Shown: positions 35,447 to 44,099, numbered from the stretch's first letter. The stretch: DNA of 64,000 bases from Basfia succiniciproducens (GCF_011455875.1 NZ_CP015031.1:1655405-1719404), one strand, 5' to 3'. The notes: generated by a model from the sequence alone, not told the origin. A program made the numbers and translations.

Positions 35447-35544
35447 GCTGCCTGCAAGCGGTAAAAAAACATCAAAAATTTGCGAAACCGCACCAACAAA
35501 CCGCTAAAATAGCGAAATGTTTAACAGAAAATAAGGAAAATCAT

Positions 35545-35835
35545 ATGACAGCTTATGTTGTTTTTATTCGGGACGAAATGAAAGACCAAGCGGCTTACGA
35601 CCGTTATCTGCAATTGGGCGTGCCGACGCTCGCCCCTTTCGGCGGCGAAATTTTGGTGGCCAACGGGGCGCACGAAGCCTTTGAAGGGGCGGATTTTGAC
35701 GGCTCGGTCGTGCTGCGTTTTCCCGATATGGCGTCAGCCCGCGCGTGGTACACCAGCCCGGAATACGAAGCGGTGAAATCCATGCGCCTAGAAGCAACGC
35801 TCGGACGCGCGGTGCTACTGGAAGGGGTGGCTTAA
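35545..35835 (+). CDS. DUF1330 family small protein
   Basis: A 96-residue soluble protein of the DUF1330 family (ferredoxin-like alpha/beta barrel fold): MTAYVVFIRDEMKDQAAYDRY at the start (in part), APFGGEILVANG, and FPDMASARAWYTSPEY. I start it at 35545, after AAGGAAAA. The function of the family is unknown. It is the last gene of the MarR run, 98 bp after the membrane protein, and is followed by a strong terminator. Confidence 0.88.
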   Translation: MTAYVVFIRDEMKDQAAYDRYLQLGVPTLAPFGGEILVANGAHEAFEGADFDGSVVLRFPDMASARAWYTSPEYEAVKSMRLEATLGRAVLLEGVA

Positions 35836-35845
35836 ACATAGTAAG

Positions 35846-35869
35846 GCGGGCGGGAATGCCCGCTTTTTT
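35846..35869 (+). terminator. Terminator after DUF1330 gene
   Basis: GCGGGC and GCCCGC pair around GGGAAT, followed by six T residues that run into a Neisseriaceae-type uptake sequence. Confidence 0.88.
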
Positions 35870-35879
35870 CAGACAGGCA
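35868..35879 (-). repeat. Uptake sequence TGCCTGTCTGAA spanning a LysR stop codon
   Basis: On the minus strand the exact 12-mer TGCCTGTCTGAA covers the last codons (Met-Pro-Val-stop) of the LysR gene. It is the third exact copy of this dialect within 2 kb. Confidence 0.88.
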
Positions 35880-36768
35880 TTCCTTCCCCGCCAACCCAAT
35901 CCTTTAAAAACCCGATAAACGCCTTCACCACTGCCGATTGATGGCGGTGCGGCAAATACAGGGCATAGGTTTTATAACTGGCTGAAGACGGATAATCCGC
36001 CAAAATTGGCACAACTTTATTTTGTTCAATCAACTTCTTAGCAGTATATTCCGAGATAAAACACAGCGCGCGCCCTGTGGTCGCAAGGTGAATGATTGCC
36101 GAATTGTCGTTGGATAAAAACATACACGGCACATCCAGCGATTGATTTTTGCCTTGTTGATTTTGCCATTCAAAAACAATACTTTTTTGCCCCAAGCGGC
36201 CGAAGCTAGCGCAAGGGAAGTTGACTAAATCCTGCGGCGTTTGCGGTTCGCCAAATTTTTGAATAAATTCATGACCGGCAACCCACGCCCCGCTAAATTG
36301 CATTATCAGCATCGCTATCACATTATCCGTTTGTAATTCCCCCGAACGAAAAGCCACATCAATACCGTCCGCCACCAAATCCACCACCCGTTCAGTCGCT
36401 TGACAATACACCTGCACATCAGGAAAGCGTTGCTGAAAAGCCAGCACCATTTCCCAAATATGGTCGGCGGCAATGGTGGTGGAAATCCGTAACATCCCGC
36501 CTAAAGCCTGCTTGTCGGATTGCAAATTGCGCTCGGTATGCAGCAGATTATCAATATTCAAATACACTTGCTCATAAAACAACTGCCCTTGCGCAGTGGG
36601 CTTTACGCCCGTTTTATGGCGGTCAAGCAGTTGGATATTCAGCGATTGTTCCAGCAGTTTGATTTGTCGGCTGATGGTGGCAATGGGTACGCCCAGTTCA
36701 TCGCTGGCTTTAGATAAACTGCCTGCTTGCACGGTGGCGACAAATAGGCGGACGGCGTTTAAGTCCAT
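35869..36768 (-). CDS. LysR-family transcriptional regulator
   Basis: A 299-residue LysR protein with helix-turn-helix at about 3-63 (SLSKASDELGVPIATISRQI) and a substrate-binding domain. It is related to the first LysR in the window (347) rather than to the 3772/33142/51683 group: both begin with a VRLFVATVQ/MRLFVSVVQ segment. Its C-terminal codons form an uptake sequence. Its target is not obvious: it converges on the DUF1330 gene and its other side is an AT-rich orphan in the same direction. The nitroreductase at 37884 may have been its divergent partner before the orphan arrived. Confidence 0.9.
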   Translation of the reverse strand: MDLNAVRLFVATVQAGSLSKASDELGVPIATISRQIKLLEQSLNIQLLDRHKTGVKPTAQGQLFYEQVYLNIDNLLHTERNLQSDKQALGGMLRISTTIAADHIWEMVLAFQQRFPDVQVYCQATERVVDLVADGIDVAFRSGELQTDNVIAMLIMQFSGAWVAGHEFIQKFGEPQTPQDLVNFPCASFGRLGQKSIVFEWQNQQGKNQSLDVPCMFLSNDNSAIIHLATTGRALCFISEYTAKKLIEQNKVVPILADYPSSASYKTYALYLPHRHQSAVVKAFIGFLKDWVGGEGMPV

Positions 36769-36808
36769 GTTTGTTCCTTAAATCATATAAGAATTCGTAT
36801 AAAGCAAT

Positions 36809-37768
36809 TCAGTTATCCATAGAAGGAATAAGTTTTATATCTTGATTATCAATTTCTCCTATTAGCTCGTCATCACAAGTATCTTTTAATTGATATAATA
36901 TATTTAGTAGTACACCTATGGGATTATTCCAATTTTTAATAATTATTTCATTAACAATGTAAGAATAATTACTATTTTCATGGTAACTAATATGAGACTT
37001 TCCGTAATTAAAAATAATCCTGAATTCATTAATTACAAAGTAAAAATCACGAACAACAAAACTATTTTTTTCAAATAAAACATTTAACTTTGGGTACTTT
37101 CCTTCATAAAAAAACTCTTCTATATAAAAAACACCTTTTTTATATCCATCCACAGCACCTATGCCTAATACGCACAAATTAGGCTTATGATTCCAAAAGC
37201 TATCTTGAAATAATTTATCGCCGTGATTTCCTTCTATTTCTCCAAAAATAGCAATGTTTTTGTCTTCATCTGTATCTTTTAAAATTAAGCAAAAATCTGA
37301 ATTTTTCACTAAATAATCTTTTTCAAGAAAATCTAATTCAGTATATCTAGGGTAAATTTCATCATATCTTCTGGAGATTTTGCTAGATAATTCCGAATCA
37401 AGACCTGAAATATAAAATCTGAAGTCATTATAGTTTTGATAATGTGGAATATTAAATAATCCATCAAGATTTTCCTTTATCCCATCCACGATTTTTAATC
37501 CCATTCGATGATTTAAAAAATGAACCATAAAATATTGCATTCCCCAATTCTGAATAGAATTAGCCATTAAATCAAAGAAACTATTTGGATATTGGCTTTT
37601 CATTGCAGCAAGAGAACTTATTGAATGACTACCGCCTACGGCACGAAATTGCAAATTTTTATGATATGCCAAGCATTCCAATATAGAAATAAATTGCATA
37701 CTCCAATATGATAAAGAATTATCATAAATTGGCATATTGTATTCATTTAATAAATGTATTTTAGCCAT
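36809..37768 (-). CDS. AT-rich orphan protein of unknown function
   Basis: A 319-residue soluble protein, family not recognised. It has no signal peptide or membrane segment. A central segment, LILKDTDED followed by IAIFGEIEGNHGDK (about residues 160-185), has an acidic-Glu-x-Glu...Lys layout that could be a degenerate PD-(D/E)xK-like core, but this is weak. Base composition is much more AT-rich than that of the flanking LysR and nitroreductase genes, and codons are AT-ending throughout, which indicates recent acquisition. It separates what looks like a regulator-nitroreductase pair. Confidence 0.6.
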   Translation of the reverse strand: MAKIHLLNEYNMPIYDNSLSYWSMQFISILECLAYHKNLQFRAVGGSHSISSLAAMKSQYPNSFFDLMANSIQNWGMQYFMVHFLNHRMGLKIVDGIKENLDGLFNIPHYQNYNDFRFYISGLDSELSSKISRRYDEIYPRYTELDFLEKDYLVKNSDFCLILKDTDEDKNIAIFGEIEGNHGDKLFQDSFWNHKPNLCVLGIGAVDGYKKGVFYIEEFFYEGKYPKLNVLFEKNSFVVRDFYFVINEFRIIFNYGKSHISYHENSNYSYIVNEIIIKNWNNPIGVLLNILYQLKDTCDDELIGEIDNQDIKLIPSMDN

Positions 37769-37883
37769 GACTTAACCAGCATTTCCAAATATGAAAACCA
37801 AATTCTCATTTTACGCTATTCTATACCAAATTTAAATGTATTAAACTACGCACCATCAATCACTCTTCAATAGGAAACCCCAA

Positions 37884-38555
37884 ATGTTAGACTTTGAAAC
37901 CACCGTTCGCGCCCGCCATTCTGTGCGCCAATTTTTGCCGACACCAATGACCAACGCGCAAATCCGTGAAGTCGCTGAAGATGCCCGCCGTTCGCCGTCA
38001 TCCACCAACACCCAACCGTGGAGCGTGCATATCGTGTCGGGCGAGACCTTGGCACGGCTGAAAAAGCGCATTATGGAAAAATTTGAACAAGGCGAACTTT
38101 GCCCCGATTTTGCCTACGACCAAAGCAAATTTGACGGCATTTACGAACCCCGCTGGCGTGAGTTTTATAAAGAAATGTTCGCCGCCAACGGCGTTACTCG
38201 TGATGACAGCGAAGGCCGCAAAAAAATCACCCGCCGCAACGCCGAATTTTACGACGCACCGCATGCCGCCTTTTTGTTTATGCCGGATGTGGGCGACGGC
38301 AACGTGAATGCCGCGTCTGATATGGGGATGTATTCGCAAACCTTTTTGCTGTCGCTCACCGCGCGTGGTTTTGGCGGCATTCCGATGTTATTTTTGGCGA
38401 TGTTTGCCGATGTGGTGCGTGAAGAATTAGGCATTTCGCCCGATTTCAAACTGCTGCACGGTATTGCCTTTGGCTACCCTGATAAAGACGCTCCAATCAA
38501 TCAATTCCGCTCTAAACGAGCAAGCGTTGATGAGACGGTGACTTTTTATGAGTAA
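37884..38555 (+). CDS. Nitroreductase family flavoprotein (2)
   Basis: A 223-residue FMN reductase: RARHSVRQFLPTPM (about 8-21, FMN phosphate binding), RRSPSSTNTQPW (about 35-46) and GFGGIPMLFLAMF (about 163-175). It resembles PnbA/nitrobenzoate-reductase-like members and differs clearly from the nitroreductase at 16140. It would reduce nitro compounds or quinones. Codons are more GC-rich than those of the adjoining orphan gene. The 168 bp after the stop contain no clear gene. Confidence 0.92.
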   Translation: MLDFETTVRARHSVRQFLPTPMTNAQIREVAEDARRSPSSTNTQPWSVHIVSGETLARLKKRIMEKFEQGELCPDFAYDQSKFDGIYEPRWREFYKEMFAANGVTRDDSEGRKKITRRNAEFYDAPHAAFLFMPDVGDGNVNAASDMGMYSQTFLLSLTARGFGGIPMLFLAMFADVVREELGISPDFKLLHGIAFGYPDKDAPINQFRSKRASVDETVTFYE

Positions 38556-38724
38556 GGCTTTTTAGCCAGTTTGATAAAAAACACTTAGGGCGAAACGGAT
38601 TGCCTTACGCCCTGTGGTGCAGCGTGCAATGATGTTGCCAGCCGATTGCTTAAATTTTTGTACCGCTGCGTGAAAACTGTGATTGAGGATTTAATGCAGG
38701 ATCTTGTATCAATTTGACCGCTTG

Positions 38725-39633
38725 CTACCATCCCAACTCCTCCATCTTTTCCTGCAAAAACTCAATCAACACCTGCACGCGTTTCACTTTTTGCGATTTT
38801 GGTTGGTAATACAAATACATGGGTTGGAAGGTCTGCCAATGCTTTTTTAACACGGGCAACAGATCGATTTTGCTTTCCAACCGCTCGTATTGCGGTTCAA
38901 AAATCCGCCCGATACCGAATCCTTGGCGGATGGCGTCAATTGCCATTTCACTATCGTTGAGAATCAGCGACATCGGCATTTCGATCGTATGCGGTTGCCC
39001 GTTTTCCATCAGTGTGAGCGGGTGGAAGCGGTTGGCGGTGATAAAGCGGTAGCCGATAAGTTGATGATGGGCTAGGTCGGCGAGGGTTCTCGGTGTGCCG
39101 AATTTCTGGGCGTATTGGGGTGAGATAAACAAGCCTTCACGGATTTCGCCCGTTAGTCTGCGTGCCACAATACCTTCTTCTAAATGATTACCGAAGCGGA
39201 TACCTAAGTCGAACTGTTCGTCAATCAAATTGACGGTGGCGTTGTTAATGGAAATATCCAGCACGATATGCGGATAACGTTCGCGAAACTCAGCATAAAC
39301 GGGCTGTAAAATCAGCGAAAATGCCACTTGTGACACCGTAATCCGCACCGTGCCGGTGGGCGTTTGGGCGAGCGTTTTGGCGTTTTCAAAGGCTTGCGAC
39401 AGCGTGTCCACCGCCTGCACGGTTTGTTCCAGCAGTTGTACGCCTGTTTCGGTCAGTTGAATTTTACGCGTGCTACGCTGAAACAGTGGCACGCCCAAGC
39501 GGTTTTCCAACTGGCGTAAGGCTTTGCTGACCGCCGGCACGGAAATGCTTAATGCTCTGGCACAAGCGGAAATCGAGCCTTCTTTGGCGATGGTTTGGAA
39601 GATGAGAAGTTGTCCGTATTCGGTGCTGTTCAT
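38725..39633 (-). CDS. LysR-family transcriptional regulator (tandem 2)
   Basis: A 302-residue LysR protein: helix-turn-helix at about 8-68 (SISACARALSISVPAVSKAL) and a substrate-binding domain. It lies 28 bp downstream of another LysR gene on the same strand, so the two are probably co-transcribed. The two are not recent duplicates by sequence. Neighbouring nitroreductase (37884, convergent) and Old Yellow Enzyme operon (40664, divergent via its partner) are candidate targets. Confidence 0.9.
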   Translation of the reverse strand: MNSTEYGQLLIFQTIAKEGSISACARALSISVPAVSKALRQLENRLGVPLFQRSTRKIQLTETGVQLLEQTVQAVDTLSQAFENAKTLAQTPTGTVRITVSQVAFSLILQPVYAEFRERYPHIVLDISINNATVNLIDEQFDLGIRFGNHLEEGIVARRLTGEIREGLFISPQYAQKFGTPRTLADLAHHQLIGYRFITANRFHPLTLMENGQPHTIEMPMSLILNDSEMAIDAIRQGFGIGRIFEPQYERLESKIDLLPVLKKHWQTFQPMYLYYQPKSQKVKRVQVLIEFLQEKMEELGW

Positions 39634-39661
39634 TGAAGTTATCCTATTTTTTTATCATATA

Positions 39662-40528
39662 CTAAACCAAGCTATTTACTATCGCTTTTACCTTTGGCTG
39701 TAAATGTAATTTCTTCTGCCATAACACATAAATAGGTTCAGGTGGTGGCGTAAATTCAGGGAGTAATTGTACCAATTTACCTGCTTCTACGGCTGGTTGA
39801 ATGAGCCAATCAGGTAAAAAGGCAATGCCACAATCCGCCAATACCGCCTGTAAACGTGCATCGCCGTCATTGATTTGGTGCTGTACATTTAGGGGGAATC
39901 CTGTTGATTTGCCTTGTTCGTTCATCAACCGCCAAGAAATTTGATTGCCTACAATGCAGGGAAAATGAGTTAAATCATCTGGGTGGTTGAGTTTTCCCCA
40001 CTTTGACACAAAGGCAGGTGTCGCACAAAGTTGATTTTGAAAACAATCAATTTGTTTGGCAATAATGTCTGTTAAATCTGCTAATTCCCCAAATCGCACA
40101 GCAATATCAATATGTTCCGCAATCATATCCACTTTGCGATCTTGAAAGCTAATATTTAAATGAAGCTTTGGATAATCTGCTTGTATGGCAAGCAATTTGG
40201 GCAAAATATGACTGCGCCCATAAGTGGTGGGCAAATCAATTCGTATTTCGCCAATAATTTGTTGTGATTGACTAGAAAGTAACAATTTCGCCTGTTCTAA
40301 TTCTTCCATCATTCGCCGACAACTTGCTAGCCAAACTTCACCTTCTCGAGTCAGCGTGATTTTACGGGTTGATCGGTGAAAAAGCTGCGTATTCAATCGT
40401 TGTTCCAATCTTGAAATACTTTTTCCCACCGCAGAACCTGTTAAATTCAATCGTTCTGCTGCAGCACTGAAACTGCCCATTTCTACTGTCATTAAAAATT
40501 CTTCAATACCTGAAAATTTATCATTCAT
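39662..40528 (-). CDS. LysR-family regulator divergent from Old Yellow Enzyme operon
   Basis: A 288-residue LysR protein: helix-turn-helix at about 7-67 (SFSAAAERLNLTGSAVGKSI) and a substrate-binding domain. The 135-bp divergent gap carries a perfect 11-bp inverted repeat (40559-40583), the obvious candidate binding site, close to this gene's own start. It most likely controls the four-gene operon starting at 40664. The ligand is unknown. Confidence 0.92.
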   Translation of the reverse strand: MNDKFSGIEEFLMTVEMGSFSAAAERLNLTGSAVGKSISRLEQRLNTQLFHRSTRKITLTREGEVWLASCRRMMEELEQAKLLLSSQSQQIIGEIRIDLPTTYGRSHILPKLLAIQADYPKLHLNISFQDRKVDMIAEHIDIAVRFGELADLTDIIAKQIDCFQNQLCATPAFVSKWGKLNHPDDLTHFPCIVGNQISWRLMNEQGKSTGFPLNVQHQINDGDARLQAVLADCGIAFLPDWLIQPAVEAGKLVQLLPEFTPPPEPIYVLWQKKLHLQPKVKAIVNSLV

Positions 40529-40558
40529 TTGTAAAAATCCTTAAAGTTTAACCGCTCT

Positions 40559-40583
40559 TATTATGGAATAAAATTCCATAATA
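40559..40583. promoter_or_regulatory. Perfect inverted repeat in LysR / Old Yellow Enzyme divergent promoter
   Basis: TATTATGGAAT (40559-40569) and ATTCCATAATA (40573-40583) are exact complements separated by AAA, 31 bp before the LysR start and 80 bp before the OYE start: a classic operator shape. Confidence 0.85.
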
Positions 40584-40663
40584 TTTATCATATTTTCATC
40601 TTAATCAATTTATAGGAATAAGTAAAATAAGCCGTAACAAAATTGACTTAAAAGGAACACAAA

Positions 40664-41809
40664 ATGATGAACCCAAAATATCAGCCTTTATTTGAACCCT
40701 ATACACTCAACAATGGTGTGGAAATTAAAAATCGTCTCACAGTCGCACCACTCACGATTTACGATTCAGGCAAAGATGGCGAAATGACCGAAACAGGTCG
40801 CCGTTTTTGGCAAAATCGCTTTGAGGGTTTTGGCTTGTACATTATGCCGTTTACCAATGTTCACCCTAGCGGCATAGGCTTTGAATCGCCCAATGCTTTT
40901 GATGAACGCCATTTGCCGACCTTGCGTGAATACGCCGAAATGGCGCATTCACAAGGTGCAAAAGCGGTGGTGCAGATTGCTCATAGCGGTTTGCGAGCTG
41001 ATCCTGCGATGACACAAGGTGCAGAGTTAGTAGCTGCGACAGGTGATTATTACGGACGTTTCCGCACAATGAGCGAACAAGAAGTATGGGATATGGTGAC
41101 AAACTATGCTTATGCGGCGGAACTGGTGTTGCGAGCAGGTTTTGATGGTGTGGAAATTCACGGTGCAAATGGTTGGCAAATTCAACAATTCTTTTCAGCC
41201 AGCACCAATTTGCGTAACGATTATTGGGGTGGGACGCTGGAAAAACGAATGCGTTTCCCTCTGGCAATTATTGATGGGATTGATGAAATGCGTCAAAAAC
41301 ATAACCGACCTGATTTTATTATTGGTTATCGTTTCTCGCCCGAAGAGCCCGGGGAGGATGGCATTACGATGAAAGAAACGCTGGCGTTGGTGGATGCGTT
41401 GTTAGAAAAACCATTGCAATATTTGCACATTTCGCTTTGGGATTTTTATAAAAAAGTTCGCCGTGGTGCAGATACCCATTTAACCCGAATGCAAGTAGTA
41501 CACGACCGTATTGCAGGGCGTTTGCCATTCTTTGGTTCAGGTAATCTTTACACCGCAGATGATATGCTCAAAGCCTATCAAACAGGCTGGGTAGAAAGTG
41601 TTTCTATTGGCAAAAGTATTATGCTCAATCCAAATCTTGTCGAACTGATTGAGACAGGACGAGAAAGCGAAATTGAAAGCGCATTTGACTGGGATAAAGC
41701 CGATTACTATCGCTATACCCCCGCAATGTTAGACGGCACTCGTGCAGGGACAGACTTCTTCCCGCCGTCTAAACAGAATGGCGTGCGATATAAAACCAAT
41801 CATTTCTAG
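40664..41809 (+). CDS. Old Yellow Enzyme family NAD(P)H:flavin oxidoreductase (2)
   Basis: A 381-residue FMN enzyme related to the OYE at 29023: KNRLTVAPLTIYDS (about 24-37), AVVQIAHSGLRADP (about 101-114), FDGVEIHGANGWQIQQF (about 160-176), RNDYWGGTLEKRMRF (about 183-197). The substrate-pocket HGAN is present. It would reduce activated double bonds. It is first in an operon with a hydrolase (9 bp downstream), a tautomerase remnant and a DsbA-like protein. AAAAGGAAC is the ribosome site. Confidence 0.94.
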   Translation: MMNPKYQPLFEPYTLNNGVEIKNRLTVAPLTIYDSGKDGEMTETGRRFWQNRFEGFGLYIMPFTNVHPSGIGFESPNAFDERHLPTLREYAEMAHSQGAKAVVQIAHSGLRADPAMTQGAELVAATGDYYGRFRTMSEQEVWDMVTNYAYAAELVLRAGFDGVEIHGANGWQIQQFFSASTNLRNDYWGGTLEKRMRFPLAIIDGIDEMRQKHNRPDFIIGYRFSPEEPGEDGITMKETLALVDALLEKPLQYLHISLWDFYKKVRRGADTHLTRMQVVHDRIAGRLPFFGSGNLYTADDMLKAYQTGWVESVSIGKSIMLNPNLVELIETGRESEIESAFDWDKADYYRYTPAMLDGTRAGTDFFPPSKQNGVRYKTNHF

Positions 41810-41818
41810 GCGAAAAAT

Positions 41819-42673
41819 ATGCAAAAACTGAAAATTGAAACACAAAGTGGTACGTTACTTGATGGCGTATTGTTCAGTCAAACGCCATCAAAAACGGTAA
41901 TCATTGCCATCACAGGCATTCACGGTAATTTTTATTCTAACCCATTTTATTACAACATTGGCCACACATTGAGTCAAAGTGGTATTGATTTTATTTATGC
42001 ACAAACTCGAAATGCGTTCGGTAAAACGGATTTTGTGAACCCTAAAACAGGACAGCCGGAAAGTATTGGTTCGTGGAATGAGGATTTTGCAAAAACCATT
42101 GAAGATTTAACCGCTTACGTTGATTTTGCCGAACAAAAAGGCTATCAACATATTGTGCTGGCAGGGCATTCGCTAGGGGCAAATAAGGTGATTCATTATC
42201 TTGCCGAAACCCAAGACAAACGTGTGGCGAAGTTTATTTTGCTCAGCCCAGCAAACGTTACGCATTTAACCAATGCAATCAGTGAACAACAACGAGCTTA
42301 CATTCGTCATCAAGTCGAAAAGGGTAATAGTCAAAGATTATTACCTTTTGAGTTATTTGGCTGGTTGCCTTGTATTGCTGATACAGCATTTCAATGGCTC
42401 TATTCACCGTTGTTGAATAATGTTCACGTGGAACCTAATAGCGATTTTTCGCAAGTGGCAAAAATTCAGCACACTGGAGCATTGCTGATTGGTACGCTTG
42501 ATCGTTTTACTTACGGAGATCCGCCAGGTTTTTTGCGAAATATCAATAACCATTTCCAAAGTGCGGACAAAAATACGCTGATTTTTATTGAAAATACAGG
42601 GCATACTTATCAGCAAAAAGAGCAGGAAGTGGCGGATAAATTGTTGGATTTAGTGAAAGATTGGGGGTATTAA
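41819..42673 (+). CDS. Alpha/beta hydrolase (DUF1749-like)
   Basis: A 284-residue cytosolic alpha/beta hydrolase. The nucleophile elbow is LAGHSLGANK (Ser about 118), the oxyanion strand VIIAITGIHGNF (about 28-39), and the catalytic His is in ENTGHTYQQKE (about 262). The family resembles DUF1749/serine aminopeptidase-like hydrolases. The stop codon touches the ATG of the tautomerase remnant, indicating a tight operon. The substrate is unknown; removal of an ester from the OYE product is a possibility only. Confidence 0.86.
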   Translation: MQKLKIETQSGTLLDGVLFSQTPSKTVIIAITGIHGNFYSNPFYYNIGHTLSQSGIDFIYAQTRNAFGKTDFVNPKTGQPESIGSWNEDFAKTIEDLTAYVDFAEQKGYQHIVLAGHSLGANKVIHYLAETQDKRVAKFILLSPANVTHLTNAISEQQRAYIRHQVEKGNSQRLLPFELFGWLPCIADTAFQWLYSPLLNNVHVEPNSDFSQVAKIQHTGALLIGTLDRFTYGDPPGFLRNINNHFQSADKNTLIFIENTGHTYQQKEQEVADKLLDLVKDWGY

Positions 42674-43019
42674 ATGCCATTTATTACTTTTAAAACTAAC
42701 TTAACGCTTACGGCAACTTAAATCAGGTTTTGGGAAGGTAATAGAATTTGTACCATACAAATCAGAGCAATCGTTGATGATAGATTTTCACGATCAAGTA
42801 AATTTGTATCTAAAAGGTGATAACCGAGATTCTATGGCATATTTGCGGATTGCCGTATTTGGCAATCCTACACATCAAGGATATGCTGAATTAAGCCACG
42901 TTGTAACCCAATTAATATCACAAATTTTACACATTTCACCCCAACATATTTACATTCAATATGAGGATATTCCAAGTTGGGCGGTTGCGGGAATGTTTTT
43001 TGAGTCAAACATATGCTAA
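42674..43019 (+). pseudogene. Tautomerase (MIF/4-OT superfamily) with frameshift near the 5' end
   Basis: The first codons MPFITFKTNLTLTAT carry the catalytic Pro after Met, then run into a stop at 42719-42721. Shifting frame by one restores LKSGFGKVIEFVPYKSEQSL and continues to DIPSWAVAGMFFESNIC, the family C terminus. Compared with family members a few residues are missing at the junction, so a small deletion broke the gene. A sequencing error cannot be excluded. The ATG follows the hydrolase stop directly, and the end overlaps the next gene by 7 bp. Confidence 0.82.
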
Positions 43020-43912
43020 AAATCACCACCTTTACCGACCCAATGATGGGCTTATCTTACGAAAGTGAGCCATTTTTCCGTAAACTGGAAACACATTTTG
43101 CAGGTCATATTGAATTTCATACCGTTATGGCAGGTTTAGTACGAAATGTTTATGATTTTGTCAATCCTGCTGACCTTGCCATTAGCGAAGCGATGGCGAT
43201 TGAACGCTATTTGCCACACCTTGCTGCCATTTACAATGCAGAGCAAAGCATTAGTGGAATGCCGATTTCAATGGAAAATTTGGATTTATTCTCCACGGAT
43301 CGCACATCATCAATTCCGCTTAATCTTGCTTACAAAACCGTGCAACAGTTAGCACCTGAAAAGGCAGATGAATTTCTCTACCGCTTACGTTTTGCCACCA
43401 TTGTGGAAGTTCGCCCAACAACAAAGTTAAATGAACTTGCCAGAGTAGCGGGACAAGTTGGCATAAACGAACAAACATTTCTCAACGCGTATCATCTTGA
43501 TGACGTTAAGGCATCGTTAACAGAAGATTTTCAACGATTCCAACAACTTGGCATTCGTGGTCTGCCAGCTTATTTATTGGAATATCAGGGTAAACAAGTC
43601 GTGGTCAATGGCGTATTAGATGACCGACAATTTTTTATCCTGATTGCTCAATTAACACAAAATAATCTATTGCCCCAAAAACCAGAAATAAGTCAAAGTA
43701 CGGTCAAAAATTTGATTGAAAAACACAAACTCATTTCGCCTATTGAAATTCAATATGCTTTTGGTTTAGCAAGCGTAAATGATATTATGCCTTATCTCAA
43801 TCCCCTTTTAATGAATGGCGAAATCAAACGAATTGAAGTTAAAGACAGGAGGAAGTTGAGTTCATTGAATTATTCCTTTTTCAGCCTATACGGGCCGTAT
43901 AGGGTTCTTTGA
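43013..43912 (+). CDS. DsbA/FrnE-like thioredoxin-fold protein without the CxxC motif
   Basis: A 299-residue protein of the DsbA-like family: the N terminus TFTDPMMGLSYESEPFFRKL aligns with the active-site region of DsbA/FrnE proteins (usually DPMC...W), but no cysteine is present, so it is not a conventional thiol oxidoreductase. The cis-Pro region GIRGLPAYLLEYQG (about 184-197) is retained. Residues about 215-275 (LISPIEIQYAFGLASVNDI) look like a small added winged-helix-like domain. The C-terminal end falls in a palindrome and may be altered. It is the last gene of the OYE operon. Confidence 0.75.
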   Translation: MLKITTFTDPMMGLSYESEPFFRKLETHFAGHIEFHTVMAGLVRNVYDFVNPADLAISEAMAIERYLPHLAAIYNAEQSISGMPISMENLDLFSTDRTSSIPLNLAYKTVQQLAPEKADEFLYRLRFATIVEVRPTTKLNELARVAGQVGINEQTFLNAYHLDDVKASLTEDFQRFQQLGIRGLPAYLLEYQGKQVVVNGVLDDRQFFILIAQLTQNNLLPQKPEISQSTVKNLIEKHKLISPIEIQYAFGLASVNDIMPYLNPLLMNGEIKRIEVKDRRKLSSLNYSFFSLYGPYRVL

Positions 43913-44099
43913 GCCGAGCTGCTTCACAGTTCTTAATAACAAAGATAATAGAGCGATAGCGTGACTCGGTTTAATTAACCTAGCAAGGCTCGTGCCAGGT
44001 GGTAAAATTAAATAATATTTAACTTATGGTTAAGGGTTTTATAACTTATTCTAATCTAGTAAATAAAAATCTGAAAGCTAAAATAGTTGTCATTCGTAG

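Noticed and set aside
35251..35544. N-terminal extension of the DUF1330 protein
   Set aside because: It is antisense-like sequence in another frame of the ABC-type gene; the ATG at 35545 has AAGGAAAA and gives family length.
38556..38724. Possible gene remnant after the nitroreductase (minus-strand segment QKFKQSAGNIIARCTTGRK)
   Set aside because: About 34 codons, no start and no recognisable family; too little to support a feature.
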